From: Scleromatobacter sp045810285
GTDB taxonomy: Bacteria > Pseudomonadota > Gammaproteobacteria > Burkholderiales > Burkholderiaceae_C
DNA: 28,529 bases
Assembly: GCA_045810285.1 (NCBI GenBank)
Contig: JBJMWE010000474.1
Span: 1-28,529, forward strand
Reading direction: 5' to 3'
Under the pieces are notes generated by a model. The model searched no databases. It had not been told where the DNA came from and was given only the letters and a program-made list of their open reading frames with translations. Below are positions 14,855 to 21,888 of this stretch, piece after piece. Position numbers and translations under genes: made by a program. Within the stretch, counting starts at the first letter, position 1; every line of letters begins with the position of its first letter.

Positions 14855-15679
14855 TCAACCGAGTTCGACGCGGCGGTCCGCGACGGCGTCGCGCACTTCC
14901 TCGTCGTGGAAGATGCCGACGATGGCCGCGCCGTGCGCCTTGGCCTCGTGGATGAGTTCGACCACCACGCGGCGGTTGGCCGCATCGAGCGAGGCGGTGG
15001 GCTCGTCCAGCAGCAGGAGCCGGGCCGGCTGGATGAATCCCCGCGCGATGTTGACACGTTGCTGCTCCCCGCCCGAGAACGTGGCCGGCGGCAGGTCCCA
15101 CAGCGCGCGCGGCAGGTTCAGGCGTGCGAACAAGCCACGTGCCACGTCGCGCGCGGCGTCCATGCGCGCCGCATGGGCGGCGTCGTCGAAGTCGTCCGTG
15201 GGCGGCAGGGGGTCGGCCTCGACCAGGCGCTGCGCCACGACGTCCAGTGCCGGCACGCGCGGCAGCGCGCGCAGGAACTGGCTCACGTAGGCGATGTCGC
15301 TGCGTCGCAGGGCCAGCACCCGCTGGGGCGTGGCGCCGGCGATGTCGACGGGGCCGTCGGACGATTCGAACTGCAGGCGGCCGGCGTCGGTGCCGTAGCT
15401 GCCGAACAGGCACTTCATCAGCGTCGACTTGCCGCGCCCGGACGCGCCCACCAGCGCCACGCATTCGCCGGCGCGCACGTCGAGCGCGGTGTCGCCCAGC
15501 ACCTGCAGCCGCGCGCCACCGCGCAGATGCAGCGTGAAGTGCTTGGCCAGGCCGCGCACCGACAGCCGCGGCGGCGCTTCCGCGTTCCGCTCGACCGCAG
15601 GTGCCGTTCCCGGCTCCAGGCGGAAGCCGGCGACGCCGGCGGCCTTGCCGTCGGTCGCGTCGCTATCGTCGTCGTTCAT
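14855..15679 (-). CDS. phnL: C-P lyase ABC protein PhnL
   Basis: This is a 274-residue ABC ATPase-like subunit of the C-P lyase system. About 40 variable N-terminal residues precede the domain (LSVRGLAKHFTLHLRGGARLQVL). Walker A is GASGRGKST, the Q-loop region is YVSQFLRALPRVPALDVV, the signature is FSGGEQQRVNIARGF, Walker B is LLLLDEPTASLD, and the switch H is in GIFHDEEVRD. YVSQFLR...VPALDVV is typical of PhnL. The N-terminus is longer than the roughly 226-residue E. coli protein. The ATG overlaps the phnK stop in an ATGA (15676-15679), indicating translational coupling. Confidence 0.94.
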   Translation of the reverse strand: MNDDDSDATDGKAAGVAGFRLEPGTAPAVERNAEAPPRLSVRGLAKHFTLHLRGGARLQVLGDTALDVRAGECVALVGASGRGKSTLMKCLFGSYGTDAGRLQFESSDGPVDIAGATPQRVLALRRSDIAYVSQFLRALPRVPALDVVAQRLVEADPLPPTDDFDDAAHAARMDAARDVARGLFARLNLPRALWDLPPATFSGGEQQRVNIARGFIQPARLLLLDEPTASLDAANRRVVVELIHEAKAHGAAIVGIFHDEEVRDAVADRRVELG

Positions 15680-16476
15680 GGCATCACCACCGAGGAAACC
15701 AGGAGTTGGGTGTAGGGATGTCGCGGGTCGTCGAAGACGCGGTCGGTCAGGCCCTGCTCGACGACCTGGCCGTGCCGCATCACCAGCGTGCGCTGCGCCA
15801 GCAGGCGCGCCACGCCGAGGTCGTGCGTCACGATCAGCGCGCACAGGTGCATGCGCGTGGCCAGCGTGCGGATCAGGTCCAGCAGGCGCGCCTGCACCGA
15901 GACGTCCAGGCCCGAGGTGGGCTCGTCCAGCAGCACCAGGCGCGGCCGCGTGACGAGGTTGCGCGCGATCTGCAGGCGCTGGCGCATGCCGCCCGAGAAG
16001 GCGCGCGGCGAGTCGTCGATGCGCGCGATGTCGAGCTCGACGCGTTCCATCCAGCGCCGGGCGTCGGCGCGCAGGCGGCCATAGTGCCGCTCGCCCTGGC
16101 CCATCAGCCGTTCGCCGATGTTGGCGCCTGCGCTGACGTCCAGCCGCAGGCCGTCGCTCGCGTTCTGCTCGACGAAACCCCACTCGGTGCGCGCCAGCAC
16201 GCGCTGCCGGCGCTCGCTGAGCGCATGCACGTCCAGCCAGTGGTCGGCGGCGTCGCGGTAGTGCACCTGGCCGCGCGTCGGCGCGATGCGCCCGGCAAGG
16301 CAATGCAGCAGCGTCGACTTGCCCGAGCCCGACTCGCCGACGATGGCGACCACCTCGCCCGGGTAGAGGTCGAGGTCGACGTCGCGCACGGCGAAACGCG
16401 CGTCGCAGGCGGAGGCGGAGGCGAAGCGGTGCGACAGGCCGCGCACGTGCAGCAGCGGTTGCATGGAATCAGGCAT
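15676..16476 (-). CDS. phnK: C-P lyase ABC protein PhnK
   Basis: This is a 266-residue ABC subunit that binds the PhnGHIJ core complex. Walker A is GESGSGKST (47-55). The family-specific Q-loop is WGFVEQNASDGLRLDVSAGANIGERLM. The signature is FSGGMRQRLQIARNL, Walker B is LVLLDEPTSGLD and the H-switch is IVTHDLGVARLL. It resembles dipeptide-transporter ATPases, but the EQNASDGLR stretch marks PhnK. The start at 16476 overlaps the end of phnJ by 8 nt. An in-frame ATG at 16464 is an alternative. Confidence 0.95.
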   Translation of the reverse strand: MPDSMQPLLHVRGLSHRFASASACDARFAVRDVDLDLYPGEVVAIVGESGSGKSTLLHCLAGRIAPTRGQVHYRDAADHWLDVHALSERRQRVLARTEWGFVEQNASDGLRLDVSAGANIGERLMGQGERHYGRLRADARRWMERVELDIARIDDSPRAFSGGMRQRLQIARNLVTRPRLVLLDEPTSGLDVSVQARLLDLIRTLATRMHLCALIVTHDLGVARLLAQRTLVMRHGQVVEQGLTDRVFDDPRHPYTQLLVSSVVMP

Positions 16477-17320
16477 GGCGATGTCCCGGGTGCCCGTGAT
16501 CGAGGCGGTCGGCGCACCAGTCGGTGTCCGAGCACGTCCAGTGCACGCGTCCGCCGGCGTCCGCGACCTCGTCGAGGAAGCTGGTCGTGTCGCCGCAGCG
16601 CTCGCACGCGTGGCCGTGCGGCTCGATGCGGAACGGGTGGTCCTCGAAGTCCAGGCTGCGCACGTCCGTGTACGGCGGGATGGCGTACAGGCGCTTCTCG
16701 CGCCCCGCGCCGAACAGCTGCAGCGCGGGCATGCGGTGCATCTTGGGGTTGTCGAACGCCGGGATCGGGGAGGGCGACATCACGTAGCGCCCGTCGACCT
16801 TCACGGGGTAGTCATAGCTCGTCTCGACGCGGCCCCATTGCGCCAGGTCCTCGTACAGCTTGACGTTCATCAGGCCGTATTCCTCGGCCGCGTGCAGCTT
16901 GGTGGTCTCGGCGCGGCGCGCCTCCAGCCGGTACAGCGGCTCGGGCTGCGGCACCTGGTAGACCAGCACCTGGCCGGCCGCCAGCGGCGTCTCGGGGATG
17001 CGATGGCGCGTCTGGATCAGCGTCGCCTCGCGGGTGCGCGTGGTGGTGCGCACGCCCGTCGTGCGCGCGAAGAACTGGCGGATGTTCACGGCGTTCGTGG
17101 TGTCGTCGCTGCCCTGGTCGATCACCTTGAGCACGTCGTCGCGGCCGATCACCGCGGCGGTCACCTGGATGCCGCCGGTGCCCCATCCATAGGCCAGCGG
17201 CATCTCGCGCGAGCCGAACGGCACCTGGTGGCCGGGGATCGCCACGGCCTTGAGCAGCGCGCGGCGGATCATCTTCTTGGTGCGTTCGTCGAGGTACGCG
17301 AAGTTGTAGCCCTGCATCAT
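16469..17320 (-). CDS. phnJ: C-P lyase radical SAM subunit PhnJ
   Basis: This is the 283-residue catalytic subunit that cleaves the C-P bond by radical SAM chemistry, giving an alkane and 5-phosphoribosyl 1,2-cyclic phosphate. Four cysteines in the unusual order C239-x2-C242-x20-C263-x5-C269 match E. coli C241/C244/C266/C272. Three of these hold the 4Fe-4S cluster and the last is the proposed thiyl-radical site. G30 (AIPGHQVPFG) corresponds to the proposed glycyl-radical Gly32. Nearly every block is strongly conserved (SPSPIPAFDNPK, ALQLFGAGREKRLYAIPPYT). The start at 17320 has GGAGG 6 nt upstream. A longer frame upstream is Arg-rich and not conserved. It lies 43 bp after phnI. Confidence 0.97.
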   Translation of the reverse strand: MMQGYNFAYLDERTKKMIRRALLKAVAIPGHQVPFGSREMPLAYGWGTGGIQVTAAVIGRDDVLKVIDQGSDDTTNAVNIRQFFARTTGVRTTTRTREATLIQTRHRIPETPLAAGQVLVYQVPQPEPLYRLEARRAETTKLHAAEEYGLMNVKLYEDLAQWGRVETSYDYPVKVDGRYVMSPSPIPAFDNPKMHRMPALQLFGAGREKRLYAIPPYTDVRSLDFEDHPFRIEPHGHACERCGDTTSFLDEVADAGGRVHWTCSDTDWCADRLDHGHPGHRHA

Positions 17321-17363
17321 GCGCGCCTCCGGGCGGCGGCGGCGCGCCTGCGCTGTACGTCGG

Positions 17364-18467
17364 TCATGGCGCTTCTCCCGCGCGCGAGACATCGGCGGCG
17401 CGCGCATGCACCTCCTCGCGCAGCTTGCGAATGAGCTGCAGCTCGGACTCGAAGGTCACGTAGTGCGGCAACTTCAGGTGCTGGACGAAGCCCGAGGCCT
17501 CGACGCTGTCGCCCTGCGGCAGCGCGAACTCCTGCTGCTGCGCCGGGCTGGACGCGTCCTCGCCGAACTCCGCGGCGCGCAGCGCGCGGTCGACCAGCGA
17601 CATCGCGATCGCCTTGCGCTCGCCGCGCCCGAAGACGAGGCCGTGGCCACGCGTGAAGACGGGCGGTACGCCTGCGCTGCCGACGAACTGGTTGATCATC
17701 TGGCAGTCGGTGAGTTCCACCTCGCCGATCTCGATGGCGAAGTCGAGTTCGTCGGGCACCAGTTCGACGGTGACCTTGCCCGAGCGCAGGTCGCCGGCGA
17801 ACGGGTGCGTGTGCGCATAGCCGCGCTGCGTCGAATAGCCCATGCCCAGCACCCAGCCCTCGTCGGCGCGCGCCAGCATCTGCAGCCAGCCGGTGCGCGG
17901 CAGCGGGTAGGCGGGCGGGTCGCGCGTGATGTCCGGCGGTTCGGGGTCGCCGTCCGACGGCTCGCACGGTTCGACCAGGCCTTCGCGTGCGAGTTGCGCG
18001 AGCGCGCTGGGCACGGCCTCGACGTCCCCGCTCGATGCCGCGTCGGCCGCGGCCGTCTCGTCGGCCTGCGCGGCGAAGTCCAGCAGCCGCTGCGTGTAGT
18101 CGAAGGTGGGGCCCAGCAACTGGCCGCCGGGCAGGTCCTTGAAGATGGCGCAGACGCGGCGGTCGACGCGCATGCGGTCGGTGTCCACCGGTTCGCTGTA
18201 CGCGAAGCGCGGCAGCGTCGTGCGGTAGGCGCGCAGGAGGAACGCCGCCTCGATGGCGTCGCCGCAGGCCTGGCGCAGCGCGAGCGCGGCCAGGGACGGG
18301 TCGTACAGCGAGGCCTCGGCCATCACGCGGCCGACCAGCAGGCCCAGCTGCTGCTCGACCTGCGCGACCTGGAGTTGCGGCACGTCCGGGTCGCCACGCC
18401 GTGCCGCCGCGAGCAGGCGGCGCGACGCGTCGATGGCGCGCTCGCCGCCCTTGACTGCGATGTACAT
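17364..18467 (-). CDS. phnI: C-P lyase core subunit PhnI
   Basis: This is a 367-residue core subunit. With PhnG, PhnH and PhnL it is needed to replace adenine of ATP by the phosphonate, and alone it acts as a nucleosidase. It begins MYIAVKGGERAIDASRRLL. Family blocks include VEQQLGLLVGRVMAEASLYDPSLAALALRQA, GDAIEAAFLLRAYRTTLPR, GYSTQRGYAHTHPFAGDLR, EIGEVELTDCQMINQF and FVQHLKLPHYVTFESELQLIRKLREEV. Length agrees with E. coli PhnI (354). An Asp/Ala/Ser-rich linker near residues 165-180 is longer than usual. Only 1 bp separates it from the phnH stop. Confidence 0.96.
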   Translation of the reverse strand: MYIAVKGGERAIDASRRLLAAARRGDPDVPQLQVAQVEQQLGLLVGRVMAEASLYDPSLAALALRQACGDAIEAAFLLRAYRTTLPRFAYSEPVDTDRMRVDRRVCAIFKDLPGGQLLGPTFDYTQRLLDFAAQADETAAADAASSGDVEAVPSALAQLAREGLVEPCEPSDGDPEPPDITRDPPAYPLPRTGWLQMLARADEGWVLGMGYSTQRGYAHTHPFAGDLRSGKVTVELVPDELDFAIEIGEVELTDCQMINQFVGSAGVPPVFTRGHGLVFGRGERKAIAMSLVDRALRAAEFGEDASSPAQQQEFALPQGDSVEASGFVQHLKLPHYVTFESELQLIRKLREEVHARAADVSRAGEAP

Positions 18468-18468
18468 G

Positions 18469-19113
18469 TCAGCCCTCGCTTTCGAGGTGCGTGCTGCGCG
18501 GGATCGCCGCCAGGCGCGTGCCGCAGAGCAGCACGATGTCGACGCCGCGCGGCAGCTGCGAGCGCAGCGCGCTGCGCCACCGCCAGAACGCGGCGGACAG
18601 GCCGGCCACCGACAGGTCGCGCGACGTCTCGATGCCCGCGCCACGCAGCCTGAGGGCGACCGCACCCGCCAGCGGCTGCTCGGACAGCGCGTCGACGTCG
18701 ACGAACAGCGTGGCGCCCGATTGAGGCGCCTCGTCGGTGCCGATGTCGAGCGCGTCCCACAGGGCGGCGTCGACGTCGCAGGCCCGCGCCGCCGTCATCG
18801 CGCCGGCTTGCGGCAGCGCGCGCGCGCCGGTGTGGAAGCGCAGCCAGGCGCGGGTCTCCCCGGTGTCGAGGGTGCCGGCCAGGTGCACGGGGGTATCGGC
18901 GTCCAGCAGCGTCAGCAGCGTCGCGGCCAGGGCGATGTCCAGCGGCGGGCGCAGGTCGGCCTCCTGCGGCGCCAGGCCGGCGATGGCCGCGTCGGGCAGG
19001 GCATGCACGCGTCCGGGCTCGGCCATCGCGCCCAGCAGCGCGCGAAAGGTCTGCTGTGCGCCGTGCACCGGATCGGCGAAGCCGGCGCCCATGCGGGCGA
19101 GGAGGGCGGTCAT
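18469..19113 (-). CDS. phnH: C-P lyase core subunit PhnH
   Basis: This is a 214-residue protein (E. coli 194). It starts MTALLARMGAGFADPVHGAQQTFRALLGAMAEPGRV, a clear PhnH N-terminus (F-x-D-P-V-x-x-x-Q-x-x-FR-x-x-x-x-AMAEPG). Later blocks are LTLLDADTPVHL, LFVDVDALS, LRLRGAGIE and FWRWRSALRSQLPRGVDIVLLCGTRLAAIPRST. PhnH has a PLP-transferase-like fold without the active site and forms part of the PhnGHIJ complex. The start is set by GGAGG at 19121-19125. Both this site and the start belong to the 62-bp repeat unit inserted between phnG and phnH. Confidence 0.95.
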   Translation of the reverse strand: MTALLARMGAGFADPVHGAQQTFRALLGAMAEPGRVHALPDAAIAGLAPQEADLRPPLDIALAATLLTLLDADTPVHLAGTLDTGETRAWLRFHTGARALPQAGAMTAARACDVDAALWDALDIGTDEAPQSGATLFVDVDALSEQPLAGAVALRLRGAGIETSRDLSVAGLSAAFWRWRSALRSQLPRGVDIVLLCGTRLAAIPRSTHLESEG

Positions 19114-19175
19114 CTGGAGACCTCCGGCCTGCGGCCTGCGGTGCGAGCGTCTTCGGGCGGCCGGGCGGCGCTCAT
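19114..19175 (-). repeat. 62-bp translational-coupler repeat, copy C (phnG-phnH junction)
   Basis: This 62-bp unit on the minus strand is about 95% identical over its first 40 bp to the two units in the cyo operon. It contains a 21-codon mini-ORF (19110-19175) that begins MSAARPPEDARTAG. The mini-ORF ATG overlaps the phnG stop as ATGA (19172-19175) and its TGA overlaps the phnH start as ATGA (19110-19113). GGAGG at 19121-19125 lies 7 nt before the phnH ATG. Whether the peptide has a role is unknown; the conserved part is the overlap/SD layout. Confidence 0.85.
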
Positions 19176-19651
19176 GCCGACATCTCCGGCGCCAGCGTGT
19201 CGAACGACACGCGCGAGCCCGCGATGCGCGTCGCGGCGGCCGCACGGCGGCGCGCGGCCTCGGCGGCGAGCGGCGCGACGACGTCGCGCATCAAGGCGCC
19301 GTGGTGCTCGGGCTGCTGCAGCAGGGCATCGAAGCGGGCAACCCATTCGGCGCGTGCGTCGTCGCGGCCCAGCACGTAGCCGACGCCCGCGGCGACTCGG
19401 CCGTCCGCCCCCCGATGCCGCACCACGCAGCGCGTGACGGTGGCATCGCCGACGTTGAAGCGGTCCCCGCGGTTGCCGATGCGGGCGCGTACCATCGTCA
19501 GGCCGGCCTCCGGCGGGCGCAGGCGCGTGAACGCGGCGTCCTCCAGTGCGGCCGCATGCCGCTCGAGCAGTTCGCGGGGCGCGTGCGCCAGCACGGCCAG
19601 CCAGTGCTGGCGCGCCTGCGGGTCAGGGGAGTCCGGAAGGGGGTAGGTCAT
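19172..19651 (-). CDS. phnG: C-P lyase core subunit PhnG
   Basis: This is a 159-residue small subunit of the PhnGHIJ complex. The sequence ARQHWLAVLAHAPRELLERHAAAL, then PPEAGLTMVRARIGNRGDRFNVGDATVTRCVVR, VGYVLGRDDARAEWVARFDALLQQ and ATRIAGSRVSFDTLA follow E. coli PhnG closely in order and spacing. It is the first gene of the minus-strand operon. The ATG at 19651 is taken, and a GTG 6 nt upstream (19657) is an alternative. No Shine-Dalgarno is visible because the operator palindrome ends 6 nt before the start. Its stop overlaps the start of the repeat mini-ORF. Confidence 0.94.
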   Translation of the reverse strand: MTYPLPDSPDPQARQHWLAVLAHAPRELLERHAAALEDAAFTRLRPPEAGLTMVRARIGNRGDRFNVGDATVTRCVVRHRGADGRVAAGVGYVLGRDDARAEWVARFDALLQQPEHHGALMRDVVAPLAAEAARRRAAAATRIAGSRVSFDTLAPEMSA

Positions 19652-19657
19652 GCGCAC

Positions 19658-19671
19658 GTCATCTAGATGAC
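19658..19671. promoter_or_regulatory. PhnF operator, perfect 14-bp palindrome
   Basis: GTCATCTAGATGAC is identical to its own reverse complement. It sits between the phnG start and its predicted promoter, about 8-21 nt into the transcript. This is a road-block position for a GntR-family dimer. A 9-bp identical core occurs at the phnC promoter, and the phnF gene starts 60 bp away. Confidence 0.75.
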
Positions 19672-19685
19672 TGAAGATGCGAGCC

Positions 19686-19730
19686 AGTATCGACAGACCC
19701 GATGACAGTTTATTGACCTTCCGGTGACGA
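19686..19730 (-). promoter_or_regulatory. PhoB-type promoter of the phnG-M operon (Pho box plus -10)
   Basis: Read on the minus strand, three 7-mers lie at exact 11-bp steps: TCGTCAC (19724-19730), AGGTCAA (19713-19719) and CTGTCAT (19702-19708). The last is a perfect consensus half. Ten bases further is GATACT (19686-19691), a 4/6 -10 match. The box directly abuts the phnF start codon on the other strand, so PhoB binding could also affect phnF expression. Confidence 0.8.
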
Positions 19731-19731
19731 C

Positions 19732-20493
19732 ATGCTCAAGGATGACAACGCTGCAGGCTCCGTGACGCTCGATGCCGAACCCGGCGTCGCTCGCTGGCAG
19801 GCGATCGCCGCGCAGTTGCGCGCGGACATCCTCGCCGGCCGCGTCGGTCCGGGCGAGCGCCTGCCCAACGAGACCACGCTGGCCCAACGCTTCGGCGTCA
19901 ACCGCCACACGCTGCGCCAGGCTGTGCAGGCCCTGGTGCGCGAAGGCCACCTGGACGTGCGCCAGGGCTGCGGCACCTTCGTGCGCGAGCTGGTGCTCGA
20001 CTACGCCCTGCAGCGCCGCACCCGGCTCACCGAGAACCTGGCGCGCATCGGCGAGACGGCCGGCCGCGAGCTGCTGGCGCACGCGGTGGTGCCGGCCGGC
20101 GAGTGGGCCGAGGCGCTGAAGCTGCCGCCGCGCTCCAGGGTGGTGCTGCTGGAGACGCGCTCGTCGGTACGCGGCCGCCGCGTCGGGTTGTCGACCGCGG
20201 CCTTTCCCTGCCCGCGCCTCGCAGACATCGCGGCGCCCGTCGCCCGCCACGGCAGCGTCACCCGCGCGCTGGCCGAGCTGGGCGTGGCCGACTACACGCG
20301 TTCACGCAGCGTGGTCTCCACGCGCCTGCCCACCCAGGCCGAGGCCGACGCGCTGGCGCGGCCGCTGTCCCAGCCGGTGCTGGTGGTGCAATACGTCAAC
20401 GTCGATCGCGCAGGGGTGCCGGTGGAGGCGGGCAGCACGCTGTTCGCGGCCGATGCGGTGCAGCTGGTGGTCGAGCCGGAGGCGCTGGCATGA
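19732..20493 (+). CDS. phnF: GntR-family phosphonate regulator PhnF
   Basis: This is a 253-residue regulator. The GntR winged helix occupies residues about 18-85 (WQAIAAQLRADILAGRVGPGERLPNETTLAQRFGVNRHTLRQAVQALVREGHLDVRQGCGTFV). A UTRA ligand-binding domain follows (LETRSSVRGRRVGLSTAAFPCPRL, then VVQYVNVDRAGVPVEAGSTLFAADAVQLVVE). This architecture and the position beside phnG identify PhnF, the repressor of phn genes in several bacteria. The palindrome at 19658-19671 is its likely operator, so it probably represses the phnG operon and itself. Its stop overlaps the next start in ATGA. Confidence 0.93.
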   Translation: MLKDDNAAGSVTLDAEPGVARWQAIAAQLRADILAGRVGPGERLPNETTLAQRFGVNRHTLRQAVQALVREGHLDVRQGCGTFVRELVLDYALQRRTRLTENLARIGETAGRELLAHAVVPAGEWAEALKLPPRSRVVLLETRSSVRGRRVGLSTAAFPCPRLADIAAPVARHGSVTRALAELGVADYTRSRSVVSTRLPTQAEADALARPLSQPVLVVQYVNVDRAGVPVEAGSTLFAADAVQLVVEPEALA

Positions 20494-21230
20494 GCGTCAC
20501 GCAGACATCGGCAGCCGGTGCCGCCGGCGACGGCGCGGCCGGCGGCCCGCGCTACGCGCTGTATTTCGCGCCCGCTGCGCACCACCCGCTGTGGGCCGCC
20601 GGTTGCCGCTGGCTCGGACGCGACCCGGCGGCCGGCGCGGTCGACGGCGGCGGCATGTACCGCGCGACGCCGCGCCGCTATGGCTTCCACGCCACGCTCA
20701 AGCCGCCGTTCGCGCTGCGCGAGGGGGCGGCGCGCTCGCAGCTGCTGGCCGCGCTGGCGCGCTTCGTCGACGAGCGCAGGCCGTTCGCGATGCCCGCATT
20801 GCAGGTCGCGACGCTCGGCGACTTCGTCGCGTTGCGACCGATCGATGCCGAAGCGACCGCCCTCGGCGAGCCGCTGCGCCGGCTGGCGGACGATTGCGTG
20901 CGCCTGTTCGACGAGTTCCGCCGGCCGGCATCGCAGCAGGAGACCGCGCAGCGGCTGTCCGACGGCCTGGACGACGCACAGCGCGCGAACGTCGCGCGCT
21001 GGGGCTACGCGCACGTGCTCGAGCAGTGGCGCTTCCACATGACGCTCACCGACGCGCTGCCCCGCGACGTGCAGGGCGAACGGTTGCGCGACGACCTGCT
21101 GGCGGCGGCGCGGAGCGACTTCGCTGCCGCGCTGGCCCTGCCGTTGCGCTGCGACGGCGTGGCGCTGTTCGTCGAGGACGCGCCCGGCGCCGACTTGCGC
21201 CTGGCGCGGCGCTTCGAGTTCGCGCGATGA
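20490..21230 (+). CDS. DUF1045 2H-phosphoesterase-like phosphonate metabolism protein
   Basis: This is a 246-residue protein with the two His-x-Thr motifs of 2H phosphoesterases: GFHATLKPPF (H67-x-T69) and WRFHMTLTDAL (H183-x-T185). The N-terminus (RYALYFAPAAHHPLW...GCRWLGRDP) and FDEFRRPASQQETAQRLSDGLDDAQRANVARWGYAHV are typical of the DUF1045 family found beside phnN and phnM. The family's reaction is not firmly known to me. Because phnP is absent from this island, hydrolysis of the cyclic phosphate made by PhnJ is an attractive inference. It is translationally coupled at both ends (ATGA with phnF and ATGA with phnN). Confidence 0.88.
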   Translation: MSVTQTSAAGAAGDGAAGGPRYALYFAPAAHHPLWAAGCRWLGRDPAAGAVDGGGMYRATPRRYGFHATLKPPFALREGAARSQLLAALARFVDERRPFAMPALQVATLGDFVALRPIDAEATALGEPLRRLADDCVRLFDEFRRPASQQETAQRLSDGLDDAQRANVARWGYAHVLEQWRFHMTLTDALPRDVQGERLRDDLLAAARSDFAAALALPLRCDGVALFVEDAPGADLRLARRFEFAR

Positions 21231-21814
21231 GCGCCGTCGCGCTGCCCGCGATCGCCGGTGCGGATCGCCTGATCGCGGTGGTCGGGCCGTCCGGCGCGGG
21301 CAAGGACAGCGTGCTGCGCGGCTGGCGCGCGTCGCTCGGCCCGGTGGCACCCGCCGTCGCGCGGCGCATGATCACCCGGCCGCCCGACGACAGCGAGTCG
21401 CACGAGCCGGCCACCCCCGGCGACTTCGCCGGCCTGCGCGATCGCGGCCTGCTCGCCACCTGGTGGCACGCGCACGGCCTGGATTACGGCGTGCGCCGCA
21501 GCGAACTGGCGCCGCTGGCCGAAGGCCGCTGGGTCGTCCTCAACGGCTCCCGCGCGCACCTGCCTGCACTGCGCCTGCAGGCGCCGGGCGTGCGTGTCGT
21601 GTGCGTGAGCGCGCCCGCGCACGTGCTCGCCGCGCGCCTGGCCGCGCGCGGGCGCGAGGACACGCAGGCCCGCGACGCGCGCCTCGCGCGCGCGGTCGCG
21701 GCGCCCGTGGCGTCCGACCTCGAACTGGTCAACGACGGCGACCTGGGCGAGTGCGTCGCCGCGCTGTCGCGCTGGTGGGCTGCGTTGACCTCGGGCGCTC
21801 CACGCCAACGTTAG
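21227..21814 (+). CDS. phnN: Ribose 1,5-bisphosphate phosphokinase PhnN
   Basis: This is a 195-residue P-loop kinase of the guanylate-kinase-like fold. Walker A is GPSGAGKDS (20-28). The segment RRMITRPPDDSESHEPATPGDF is the PhnN substrate lid. It continues with WWHAHGLDYGV and WVVLNGSRAHLPAL, and the C-terminus has LELVNDGDLGECV. It phosphorylates ribose 1,5-bisphosphate to PRPP, returning the ribose of the C-P lyase pathway to nucleotide synthesis. Its start overlaps the DUF1045 stop by 4 nt (ATGA). Confidence 0.94.
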   Translation: MSAVALPAIAGADRLIAVVGPSGAGKDSVLRGWRASLGPVAPAVARRMITRPPDDSESHEPATPGDFAGLRDRGLLATWWHAHGLDYGVRRSELAPLAEGRWVVLNGSRAHLPALRLQAPGVRVVCVSAPAHVLAARLAARGREDTQARDARLARAVAAPVASDLELVNDGDLGECVAALSRWWAALTSGAPRQR

Positions 21815-21834
21815 GCGGCGGGCGCGATAGTTGC

Positions 21835-21880
21835 CCGCGGATCGACCGCGGCGGCCGTCCTCCCGACGGGCGCGCCCGTC
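21835..21880. other. Two palindromes in the phnN-cyoA gap
   Basis: CCGCGG(21835-21840)-ATCGA-CCGCGG(21846-21851) forms a 6-bp hairpin without a U-tract. A 16-bp perfect palindrome of GACGGGCG type lies at 21865-21880, 8 bp before the cyoA start. The first could end phnN transcripts and the second could be an operator, but neither is proven. No clear promoter hexamers were found in the 74-bp gap. Confidence 0.3.
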
Positions 21881-21888
21881 ACTCTCGC

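Noticed and set aside
17321..17407. Longer PhnJ start
   Set aside because: The added residues are Arg-rich and not conserved, and GGAGG is positioned for the ATG at 17320.
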